From: Candidatus Kerfeldbacteria bacterium
Lineage (GTDB): Bacteria > Patescibacteriota > Patescibacteriia > SBBC01
Length of the DNA stretch: 9,667 nt
Assembly (NCBI GenBank): GCA_016204645.1
Contig: JACQKI010000022.1
Location: forward strand, 1 to 9,667
Reading direction: 5' to 3'
A model generated the notes under the pieces. It was not told where the DNA came from and ran no database searches. It saw only the letters and a program-made list of their open reading frames with translations. Every line of letters begins with the position of its first letter. Positions within the stretch are counted from its first letter, which is position 1. Positions 1 to 5,903 of the stretch are shown here, piece by piece. The position numbers and the translations under genes are program-made.

Positions 1-1296
1 ACCACGTCCAGCTCGGCCACCCTGACCTGGGCCACGAACGAAGCCGCCACCACGCAACTCGAATGGGGAACGACCGCGTCGTACGGTAACACTACCACGC
101 TCGATGCAGCGCTGGTTACCAGCCACTCGGTCCAGCTGACCGGCTTGGCCGCTAACACCACGTTCCACGCCCGCGCCCTGAGCACTGATGCGGCCGCTAA
201 TGCTGCGACGTCCTCCGATCTCGCCTTCACCACCTCGTCGACCGCCGCCACCGTCATTACCAATGTCCAGGTGACCAAGAATAGCTCGACCTCGGTGACT
301 ATTACCTGGACGACCAACGAGGCGGCCACATCAAAAGTCCGGTACGGGCTGTCGACCGATTACGGTTCCGAAGTGTCCGATTTGACGCCCAAGACGTCGC
401 ACAGCCTGATCATTACCGGCCTGACGCCGAACACAACCTACCACTACGAAGTCATTTCCACTGGTACGACTACTGACAATGACGCCGACGCTACCTTTAC
501 GACCCCAACCGAGACGGCCGCTACGGTCATTAGTAACGTTCGGGTGATTGCCGGTGAAACCATTGCCACGTTCTTCTGGACGACGAACGAAGCCGCGACC
601 TCAAAAGTCCGCCTCGGTACAACCACCAGCTACGGTACGGTTCGGTCGCAGGACGAGCGGGTGACTGACCACCGGCTGCAGGTTAAGGGTTTGCAGGCTG
701 GCACGACCTACCACTACCACCTGCAGAGCATCGGCAGCACGACCGTCACTACAGCTGATGCGACCTTCACGACCAATACCGCAGCCTCGACGGTGGGCCG
801 GGCAATTCCGCCGACCCTACTGACGCCGATTCTGAAGGATGGTGCCGACCCGACGCTGACCCTGACCGGCGTGGCCAAAGGCGGTCAGACCGTGAGAATA
901 TTCCTCGACGGCCAAGTGGTGGCTACGGTTCGGCTGACCGGCAGCGCAACTAAAACGAGAAGTTTCAGCGCCGTCATTGACTTGAGCGATGTGGCTGACG
1001 GCAAACACACGGTCTACGCCCAGTCGACCGACGCGGTCGGCCGGACGAGCTTGGTCAAACAACGACTGACCATTGTCCTTGGCGGCACCCCTCCCAAGCC
1101 CGTGGTCAAGGTCAAGAAAACCAGCCAGTACACGGTTCAATCCGGCGATTCGCTGTGGCGCTTGGCTGAACGGTACTTGGGTGACGGTCGACAGTTCCAG
1201 CGATTAGTCGACGCCAACGCCGACGCCTTCCCCTCGCTCCTGACTAACCCGCGCGTCATCCTACCCGGCTGGACGCTGACCATTCCACCCGGCTGA
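1..1296 (+). CDS. Surface protein with FN3-like repeats, Ig-like domain and C-terminal LysM (5' partial)
   Basis: The frame is open from base 1, so the true start lies upstream; 431 residues are visible. Three FN3-like repeats lie at about residues 1-78, 82-168 and 174-258. Each has a W-x-TNEAAT strand, a Y-G turn (ASYG, TDYG, TSYG) and a G-L-x-x-[NG]-T-[TF]-[YF]-H strand. The conserved tryptophans are spaced 93 and 90 residues apart. An Ig-like module follows (about 268-360, with LDGQVVATV and DLSDVADGKHTVYAQ). After a Lys/Pro/Val-rich linker comes a LysM domain (about 377-428) with YTVQSGDSLWRLAERYLGDG and a final PGWTLTIPPG. LysM normally binds peptidoglycan, so this is probably an exported, wall-attached adhesin or scaffold; export is inferred because the N-terminus is missing. 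No catalytic motif is seen in the visible part. The repeats resemble the FN3-like N-terminal domain of purple acid phosphatases, but no phosphatase domain is visible. Confidence 0.88.
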   Translation, partial: TTSSSATLTWATNEAATTQLEWGTTASYGNTTTLDAALVTSHSVQLTGLAANTTFHARALSTDAAANAATSSDLAFTTSSTAATVITNVQVTKNSSTSVTITWTTNEAATSKVRYGLSTDYGSEVSDLTPKTSHSLIITGLTPNTTYHYEVISTGTTTDNDADATFTTPTETAATVISNVRVIAGETIATFFWTTNEAATSKVRLGTTTSYGTVRSQDERVTDHRLQVKGLQAGTTYHYHLQSIGSTTVTTADATFTTNTAASTVGRAIPPTLLTPILKDGADPTLTLTGVAKGGQTVRIFLDGQVVATVRLTGSATKTRSFSAVIDLSDVADGKHTVYAQSTDAVGRTSLVKQRLTIVLGGTPPKPVVKVKKTSQYTVQSGDSLWRLAERYLGDGRQFQRLVDANADAFPSLLTNPRVILPGWTLTIPPG

Positions 1297-1315
1297 AGAA
1301 GGTTGGCCAGTCTGA

Positions 1316-1334
1316 TGAACACTTACGGTGTTCA
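1316..1334 (+). other. Small hairpin after the LysM gene, possible weak terminator
   Basis: TGAACAC (1316-1322) and GTGTTCA (1328-1334) form a perfect 7-bp stem with a TTACG loop, 20 bases after the LysM gene's stop. No T tract follows, so it is not a classical intrinsic terminator. It may be a processing or stabilising stem, or chance. Confidence 0.3.
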
Positions 1335-1362
1335 ACCGTCAGTGCTGGTTCAGGCCGGTCCG

Positions 1363-1391
1363 TTGACAGGTTGGTGACGCCGACGTACAAT
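1363..1391 (+). promoter_or_regulatory. Sigma-70-type promoter for the bactofilin operon
   Basis: A perfect -35 TTGACA (1363-1368), a 17-base spacer and a -10 TACAAT (1386-1391, five of six consensus bases) match the housekeeping promoter consensus. Transcription would begin near 1398, leaving a leader of roughly 68 bases. It lies in the gap between the LysM gene and the bactofilin gene and points at the latter, so the three following genes probably form a unit separate from the LysM gene. It is the best promoter match in the window. Confidence 0.75.
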
Positions 1392-1451
1392 GGTGCCTGC
1401 ATTGGGCATCAATCTTTAAGCGTGTACTTTACGTACGCACGAGTACGCAGT

Positions 1452-1457
1452 AAGGAG
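1452..1457 (+). promoter_or_regulatory. Shine-Dalgarno site of the bactofilin gene
   Basis: AAGGAG ends 8 bases before ATG 1466, which is ideal spacing. A second in-frame ATG at 1472 would be 14 bases away, so the site favours 1466. Confidence 0.75.
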
Positions 1458-1465
1458 ATGTAGGT

Positions 1466-1876
1466 ATGGCCATGTTTACCCGCGAGGAACCGGGTGACCG
1501 GAGCGCCGAGACGGTCATCGGTCCGTCGGTTAAAGTCGAAGGCAACTTTGTCGGCTCGGGCAACGTCGTGGTCGAAGGGTCGGTCACCGGGACCATTCGG
1601 ACGTCGAAAGACCTCCGCGTCGGCGAGGGCGCGAAAATCAAGGCTGACATCGAGGCTGCCAATGTCACCGTGGCTGGCGAAGTCCACGGCAACGTAAAGG
1701 CCAACGGCCGACTCGACCTCGGTCCATCGGCCAAGGTTTTTGGCAACGTCGAAACCATGAGCCTGACCGTGGCCAACGGCGCCGTGCTGAACGGAAAGTG
1801 CACCATGGTCAAAGGCGAGGCCGGGTTGGCGACCCCACCGGTCGCAGAGAAACCGGAAAAGAAACGCGCGGCCTAG
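1466..1876 (+). CDS. Bactofilin (polymer-forming cytoskeletal protein)
   Basis: The 136-residue protein has a central right-handed beta-helix pattern (about residues 14-116) of short hydrophobic/glycine rungs: VKVEGNFVGSGNVVVEG, GTIRTSKDLRVGEGAKIKADIEAANVTVAG and EVHGNVKANGRLDLGPSAKVFGNV. This is the bactofilin (DUF583) signature, and the short polar tails are usual for the family. Bactofilins self-assemble without nucleotide into filaments that often scaffold cell-wall enzymes at the membrane. The Lys/Pro/Glu-rich tail (118-136) is probably disordered. The N-terminus reads MAMFTRE: a start at the second ATG (1472) would give an MFTR beginning, similar to the short membrane-targeting starts known in other bactofilins, but the Shine-Dalgarno site supports 1466. 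It is first in the promoter-led unit with the kinase-fold and MBL-fold genes. Confidence 0.93.
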   Translation: MAMFTREEPGDRSAETVIGPSVKVEGNFVGSGNVVVEGSVTGTIRTSKDLRVGEGAKIKADIEAANVTVAGEVHGNVKANGRLDLGPSAKVFGNVETMSLTVANGAVLNGKCTMVKGEAGLATPPVAEKPEKKRAA

Positions 1877-1882
1877 GGCGGC

Positions 1883-2635
1883 ATGTACTACTACCTCTTC
1901 GACTCGCCGCTGGCCGACAGCAAGTACAGCGCCATCATCAACCGGATCGAGTTCCGGATTATTGAGCTCGGCATTAACGGTCGGATGGACCGCCTGACTA
2001 TTCTGAAGAACATGCGCGAGCTGATTGAGGGTGCGATCAAACGCGGAGCCGAAACCATCGTGATTGTCGGTGACGACGCGGCCGTGGCTCGGGCGGTCTC
2101 GATCGTAGCCCGGTACAACGTTACCCTCGGCGTCATACCGGTCGGTCCGCAGCAGCAGATCGCGTCGGCCCTCGGGCTGCCGGCCGGCGAAGCTGCCTGC
2201 GACGTCCTCTCGAAGCGGATCGTCCGGACCATTGACCTCGGCAAGGTCAACGATCAGTACTTCTTGTTTTCGCTCGACATTCCGGCCCAGGACGTGACGG
2301 TCGAGTGCGACGGCCACTACCGGGTTTCGTTGCTGGGCCTGCCCCGCCCGTTCAGCATCTGCAACTTTTCGCCGCGCAGCCGGCGGGTCGGCGCCTGCAG
2401 CCCGGAGGACGGCGTGCTCGAAGCGGTGATCGAAGAGCAAGCCGTCGGCTGGAACTTATTCCGCAAGCCGCCGGCGCGGCCGAGCATCCTGCCGCTCAAG
2501 CGGGCAAAGATTTTTTCGCCGACGGCCAGCATCCCGCTGATGCTCGACGGCCAGACCGTCGTCAAGACTCCGGTCACGGTCGAGGTGGCGCCGCGCAAAC
2601 TGCGCGTCATCGTCGGCAAAGACCGCCTGTTTTAA
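1883..2635 (+). CDS. Divergent diacylglycerol-kinase-fold (DAGK/YegS/LCB5-like) protein
   Basis: This 250-residue protein follows the bactofilin stop after 6 bases, in the same frame. The N-terminal part (about 35-100) matches the DAGK catalytic fold: a helix (AIKRGAETIVIVGDD), a second helix (AAVARAVSIVARYNVTLGVIPVG) and a segment resembling the nucleotide loop (PQQQIASALGLP). The C-terminal part (about 115-250) resembles the beta-sandwich half of YegS-type lipid kinases, including IDLGKVNDQYFL, a DGQ at 222-224 where many members have DGE, and a final VEVAPRKLRVIVGK. The key motifs are degraded: the usual GGDGT reads VGDDA (62-66) and the GTGN-like loop reads GPQQQ (88-92). The fold is fairly clear, but lipid kinase activity is doubtful; it could be a non-catalytic paralogue or use another ligand. 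No strong Shine-Dalgarno precedes ATG 1883, so translational coupling to the bactofilin is likely. Confidence 0.75.
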   Translation: MYYYLFDSPLADSKYSAIINRIEFRIIELGINGRMDRLTILKNMRELIEGAIKRGAETIVIVGDDAAVARAVSIVARYNVTLGVIPVGPQQQIASALGLPAGEAACDVLSKRIVRTIDLGKVNDQYFLFSLDIPAQDVTVECDGHYRVSLLGLPRPFSICNFSPRSRRVGACSPEDGVLEAVIEEQAVGWNLFRKPPARPSILPLKRAKIFSPTASIPLMLDGQTVVKTPVTVEVAPRKLRVIVGKDRLF

Positions 2636-2643
2636 GCAGCCGG

Positions 2644-3273
2644 ATGCCGTCCGTCCTCGACAATTTGACCTGGCTCGGGCACGACTGCTTTAAGATCGTC
2701 GGCGGGGGCCAGGTGGTCTACATCGATCCGTTTCAGCTCAAGCCGCCGCAGGAACCGGCCGACGTGCTGCTGATTACGCACGAGCACTTCGACCACTGCT
2801 CGCCCAACGATTTCAAGACGGTTCTCAAGCCGACCACCACGACCGTGGCTGCCGCGGTCTGCGGGCCGGAGCTGCTGACCGGACGCCTAATCATCGTCCG
2901 GCCTGGCGATCGGCACTCCGTCAACGGCCTGGCGATCGAAGCCGTCCCAGCCTACAACCTGGACAAGAGTTTCCATCCCCAGGCCGATCCTCGCGTCGGG
3001 TTTATCATCACGCTTGAGGGCCAACGGATTTACCATGCCGGCGACACCGATTTAATACCGGAAATGAAAACACTGAAGAACATCGACATCGCGTTAGTGC
3101 CGGTCTCCGGCACCTATGTCATGACTGCTGAAGAAGCCGCCGAAGCGGTCAATACCTTTAAGCCGACATTAGCCATTCCCATGCACTACGGATCGATTGT
3201 CGGAAGTAAAGACGACGCCGAACGGTTCAAGCGGCTAGCCAAGGTTCCGGTTACGATCCTCGAGCCGGCCTAA
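2644..3273 (+). CDS. MBL-fold metal-dependent hydrolase (UlaG/YtkL-like)
   Basis: The 209-residue protein has the metallo-beta-lactamase motif H-x-H-x-D-H at H46, H48, D50 and H51 (THEHFDH). Further likely metal ligands are H131 and D134 in YHAGDTD and H181 in PMHYG. It begins with LTWLGHDCFKI and YIDPF, typical of the compact UlaG/YtkL (UPF0173-like) hydrolases, and its length fits that group. Substrates of these enzymes are mostly unknown; UlaG itself opens L-ascorbate-6-phosphate, but nothing here points to ascorbate use. The start is ATG 2644, 8 bases after the kinase-fold stop. The frame stays open further upstream inside the preceding gene, but that extension reads as low-complexity Arg/Ala/Pro sequence and is rejected. 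It is probably the last gene of the bactofilin unit, with no strong ribosome-binding site of its own. Confidence 0.9.
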   Translation: MPSVLDNLTWLGHDCFKIVGGGQVVYIDPFQLKPPQEPADVLLITHEHFDHCSPNDFKTVLKPTTTTVAAAVCGPELLTGRLIIVRPGDRHSVNGLAIEAVPAYNLDKSFHPQADPRVGFIITLEGQRIYHAGDTDLIPEMKTLKNIDIALVPVSGTYVMTAEEAAEAVNTFKPTLAIPMHYGSIVGSKDDAERFKRLAKVPVTILEPA

Positions 3274-3323
3274 GAACAACCGACCGTTCCTCGTGGAACA
3301 TCCAGTCGAACGGCCACGGTTTG

Positions 3324-3554
3324 CTACTCGGCCGGCTCGGAAGTTTCGAAACCGTACTTCCCGTCCGGGTAGCGCTCAACCGTGATGGTCTGGCCGTTGC
3401 GATCAGTGTACCGGGCGCGCCCGTCTGCCTTGAGCGAGTCGAGCTGAGCCTGAAGTTCTTGCTGGTCGAGTTCAAGGCGACCTTTAAGTTGCGCCAAGAT
3501 TTCCTCAAGTGAGAAACCGTGCGATCGATACTCTGGCTGAGGGATTTCGGACAT
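3324..3554 (-). CDS. Small hypothetical protein (76 aa), divergent from infB
   Basis: Read on the minus strand, this frame gives an acidic, Gln/Glu/Leu-rich helix (about residues 14-43, SLEEILAQLKGRLELDQQEL) and then a likely beta-hairpin (ARYTDRNGQTITVERYPDGKYGFET). The alternation of charged and hydrophobic residues and the DRNG and PDGKYG turns look like a real folded protein, unlike the overlapping plus-strand frame. I do not recognise the family. The start is ATG at 3554. No Shine-Dalgarno is seen, and the presumed leader is a heptamer repeat array. A plausible promoter (TTCACA, 17 bases, TAGACT) lies upstream, back to back with the infB promoter. It converges with the MBL-fold gene, leaving about 50 bases between the two stops. 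A coiled-coil or helix-plus-hairpin regulator is conceivable but unproven. Confidence 0.6.
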   Translation of the reverse strand: MSEIPQPEYRSHGFSLEEILAQLKGRLELDQQELQAQLDSLKADGRARYTDRNGQTITVERYPDGKYGFETSEPAE

Positions 3555-3560
3555 AGAAGC

Positions 3561-3591
3561 AGTGGTTAGTGGTCAGTTGCTAGTGGTTAGT
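3561..3591. repeat. Heptamer tandem array AGTGGTT-type (four units)
   Basis: Four consecutive 7-base units start with AGT: AGTGGTT (3561), AGTGGTC (3568), AGTTGCT (3575) and AGTGGTT (3582), followed by a further AGT. The 10-mer AGTGGTTAGT occurs exactly twice, 21 bases apart. The array lies between the ATG of the 76-residue gene and its predicted -10 box, so it would form that gene's 5' leader. Confidence 0.75.
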
Positions 3592-3597
3592 ATTGTC

Positions 3598-3626
3598 AGT
3601 CTACCGTGTAGTCGCGCCGTTGTGAA
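3598..3626 (-). promoter_or_regulatory. Predicted promoter of the 76-residue gene
   Basis: On the minus strand, TTCACA (3626-3621, five of six -35 bases) is followed after 17 bases by TAGACT (3603-3598, four of six -10 bases). Transcription would start near 3591 and run through the heptamer array to ATG 3554. Confidence 0.45.
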
Positions 3627-3629
3627 TGC

Positions 3630-3658
3630 TTGACTTCGGGCCTGTTTGGCGGTAACGT
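3630..3658 (+). promoter_or_regulatory. Predicted promoter of the infB operon
   Basis: TTGACT (3630-3635, five of six -35 bases), a 17-base spacer and TAACGT (3653-3658, which keeps the most conserved first, second and last -10 bases) point at infB. The leader would be about 90 bases and AT-rich, with a TTTCTAGAAA palindrome (3718-3727). A TATATAT tract at 3682-3688 is an alternative -10 but has no good -35. The only ribosome-binding hint is GAGG at 3738-3741, 12 bases from the ATG. Confidence 0.4.
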
Positions 3659-3753
3659 TCACCCCGTTAGAAGGGCGTAGAGTATATATTTTTGTGTTTG
3701 AACTCTTGAAACCAGTTTTTCTAGAAACCTTCTAAACGAGGTTTATCCGCTCT

Positions 3754-5535
3754 ATGACGGTTACCGCGACCGCAAAAAAATCAGTTGTGCTCCCGGCGCG
3801 CATCGCAGTCAAGGCGTTCGCAGAGCGTTTAGGATTGCCGTTGACAACCGTCATGACGGAACTGGTCAAGAGCGGCGTGATGGCGGCGATGAATGAAGAG
3901 ATCGACTACGATACGGCTGCGATCGTAGCCGACGATTTGGGCTTCGCTCCGGAGCTTGAGCAAACCAAGGAGCAGGTCGATCGGCAGAGCCTGTCGGAAC
4001 TGATCAAGGAAACCGACAATTCGAAAGTGGTTGAGCGCGCCCCCGTGGTGGTGGTCATGGGGCACGTCGACCACGGTAAGACCAAGCTGCTGGACGCAAT
4101 TCGGAAGACCAACATCATGGAAGGCGAGGCCGGCGGCATTACGCAGCACATCGGGGCGTACCAAGTGACGGAAAAAGGCCGGCCAATCACGTTCATCGAT
4201 ACGCCCGGCCACGAAGCCTTCACGGCCATGCGCTCGCGCGGCGCGCGCGTGGCCGACGTGGCCATACTGGTAGTGGCGGCCGACGACGGTGTCAAACCCC
4301 AGACCGAAGAAGCCGTCCGCATCATCACCGAAGCCAAGCTGCCGTTCGTGGTGGCCATCAACAAAATCGATAAGCCCGAGGCAAATCCGCAGCGGGTCAT
4401 GCAGCAGCTGGCCGAGAAAAACGTTCTGGTCGAGGGTTACGGCGGACAAGTCGTGTCGGTCGGCGTGTCGGCGGCCACCGGCACCGGCTTGACCGAGTTG
4501 CTGGATTCGGTCCTGCTGGTGGCCGAGGTCGAGCGCCAGAACCTTAAAGCCAATCCCGACCGACCGGCCGTCGGCACCATCATCGAATCGCACGTCGATC
4601 CGGGCGAAGGCCCGGTGGTCACGGCCTTGGTCCACACCGGCACGCTCCGCATTGGGGACGTGGCCAGCATCGGGGACGTGTGGGGCAAGGTCAAAGCCTT
4701 GCGCGACTACACGGGCCAGCCGATCGAACAAGCCGGACCGTCGGTGCCGGCCCGGATCCTGGGTTTAAAGGGCGCGCCGGAAGTCGGCGATGTTTTGCAG
4801 GTCGAAACCGATCCGAAGGTGATTCGCGAACTGAAGTCAAAGAAGGTTTTACGTCGAGGAGCTGGCGCGGCGCCGGTTGTGTCTGAGTCGACGAGTGAAG
4901 AGCGTCCAGGCAAAGCCCAGAAACTGAACGTGGTGATCCGCGCTGACACACTCGGTTCGCTTGAAGCCATCAAAGAATCGCTGAATAAACTCAAGCATCC
5001 GGAGGTCTCGGCCGAGCTGATCCAGACCGGCCTCGGAAATATCACCGAAGCGGACGTGCTGCGAGCCGAGACCTCGCAGGCGCTGCTGCTCGGTTTCAAC
5101 GTCGTGGCCACGCCGGCGGCCGAGTCAGTCGCTCGCGGCAAGCACGCGACCATCAAGACGCACAAAGTCATTTACGATCTGGTCGACGAGGTCAGGTCCG
5201 CGCTGGAGCGGATGCTGTCGCCCGAGGTTCTGGAAACCGAGCTCGGCCGGGTTAAGATCCTGGGAGTTTTCCGGACCGAACGCATCTACCAGATCATCGG
5301 CGGCAAGGTGACGGCCGGCAAAGTCGTGAACGGCAGCCGCCTGCGGGTGCTGCGCAACGACGCAGTGGTGGCCGAGGGCAAGCTCTCCAACCTGCAAGTC
5401 CTGAAAACGCCCGTGCACGAGGTTACCCAGGGACAGGAGTGCGGCATGAAATTCGAAGGTCAGCCAGTGGTCCAGCTGAACGATACGGTGGTGGTGTTCA
5501 CCCGCGAAGTGCGCGCCCGGCACATCGGAGGATAG
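3754..5535 (+). CDS. infB: Translation initiation factor IF-2
   Basis: This GTPase brings initiator fMet-tRNA to the small subunit and promotes subunit joining. A short IF2_N-like helical module (about residues 12-65, VKAFAERLGLPLTTVMTELVKSG) leads directly to the G domain. Its motifs are GHVDHGKT (103-110), GGIT (127-130), DTPGH (149-153), NKID (203-206) and SA (239-240). Domain II, the ADTLGSLEAI region (about 395-500) and the C-terminal fMet-tRNA-binding domain with GQECGMKFEG complete the protein. At 593 residues it lacks the long charged N-terminal extension of E. coli IF-2, which is usual in small-genome bacteria. ATG 3754 is chosen because the IF2_N module starts soon after it. It heads a cluster with rbfA and an NrnA-like gene; nusA, often upstream, is not here. 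Confidence 0.98.
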   Translation: MTVTATAKKSVVLPARIAVKAFAERLGLPLTTVMTELVKSGVMAAMNEEIDYDTAAIVADDLGFAPELEQTKEQVDRQSLSELIKETDNSKVVERAPVVVVMGHVDHGKTKLLDAIRKTNIMEGEAGGITQHIGAYQVTEKGRPITFIDTPGHEAFTAMRSRGARVADVAILVVAADDGVKPQTEEAVRIITEAKLPFVVAINKIDKPEANPQRVMQQLAEKNVLVEGYGGQVVSVGVSAATGTGLTELLDSVLLVAEVERQNLKANPDRPAVGTIIESHVDPGEGPVVTALVHTGTLRIGDVASIGDVWGKVKALRDYTGQPIEQAGPSVPARILGLKGAPEVGDVLQVETDPKVIRELKSKKVLRRGAGAAPVVSESTSEERPGKAQKLNVVIRADTLGSLEAIKESLNKLKHPEVSAELIQTGLGNITEADVLRAETSQALLLGFNVVATPAAESVARGKHATIKTHKVIYDLVDEVRSALERMLSPEVLETELGRVKILGVFRTERIYQIIGGKVTAGKVVNGSRLRVLRNDAVVAEGKLSNLQVLKTPVHEVTQGQECGMKFEGQPVVQLNDTVVVFTREVRARHIGG

Positions 5536-5883
5536 GTGCTCGGCGGCGACCGGCTCGATCGTGTCAGTGAGCTGCTGCGGCAGGAAGTCAGCGCGCTGTT
5601 CGAGCGCGAAGTCGAGGTGCCGCCGGGCGTGCTCGCCACCGTGACGCGCGTAAAGGTCTCGCCCGACCTCGAGCACGCCACGGTCTGGCTGTCGGTGCAT
5701 CCGTCCAGCCGGGCCTCGGAAGTGTTTGAGCGGCTGGAGCGGGTGATCGGCGTCTTGCAGCAGCAGCTCAACCGCAAACTGGTGATGGAAAGCGTGCCGC
5801 GGCTGCGGTTCATCCCGGACCAGGGGGAAGACCAAGCCGCCCGGATTGAGCAGCTGCTTGACGGTCTGGACGGAAACCGGTAA
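5536..5883 (+). CDS. rbfA: Ribosome-binding factor A (30S maturation)
   Basis: The 115-residue protein has the RbfA layout: a DRVSELLRQEVSALFERE helix at the start, the central KVSPDLEHATVWLSV strand, the helix FERLERVIGVLQQQLNRKL and the PRLRFIPD strand. RbfA is a KH-like protein that helps late processing and maturation of the 16S rRNA 5' end, especially in the cold. The start is GTG 5536, directly after the infB stop (TAG 5533-5535) and in the same frame. GGAGGA (5527-5532) lies inside the infB 3' end but only 3 bases from the GTG, which is unusually close, so reinitiation by ribosomes finishing infB is likely. There is no other usable start near the conserved N-terminal helix. Confidence 0.95.
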   Translation: MLGGDRLDRVSELLRQEVSALFEREVEVPPGVLATVTRVKVSPDLEHATVWLSVHPSSRASEVFERLERVIGVLQQQLNRKLVMESVPRLRFIPDQGEDQAARIEQLLDGLDGNR

Positions 5884-5903
5884 GCTGGCCTGTTTCCGCT
5901 TTT

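Noticed and set aside
1409..2440. Minus-strand open frame of about 340 codons opposite the bactofilin and kinase-fold genes
   Set aside because: It lies antisense to two well-supported genes, has His/Asp/Arg-rich composition with no recognisable motif, and is the expected by-product of GC-rich codon use.
2305..2643. N-terminal extension of the MBL-fold protein
   Set aside because: The frame is open upstream, but it overlaps the kinase-fold gene and reads as Arg/Ala/Pro-rich noise; the family's usual N-terminus starts at ATG 2644.
3286..3299. GTTCC-TCGT-GGAAC hairpin after the MBL-fold gene as a terminator
   Set aside because: The stem is only 5 bp with no T tract; too weak to call.
3321..3512. 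Plus-strand frame of 63 codons opposite the 76-residue gene
   Set aside because: It has no promoter, ribosome-binding site or motif. The minus-strand frame has better composition and a promoter candidate.
3829..4731. Minus-strand open frame of 300 codons opposite infB
   Set aside because: Antisense to the conserved G domain of IF-2; its low-complexity His/Asp/Gly composition mirrors IF-2 codons.
5125..5835. Minus-strand open frame of 236 codons across the infB-rbfA junction
   Set aside because: Antisense to two conserved genes, with no family signature.
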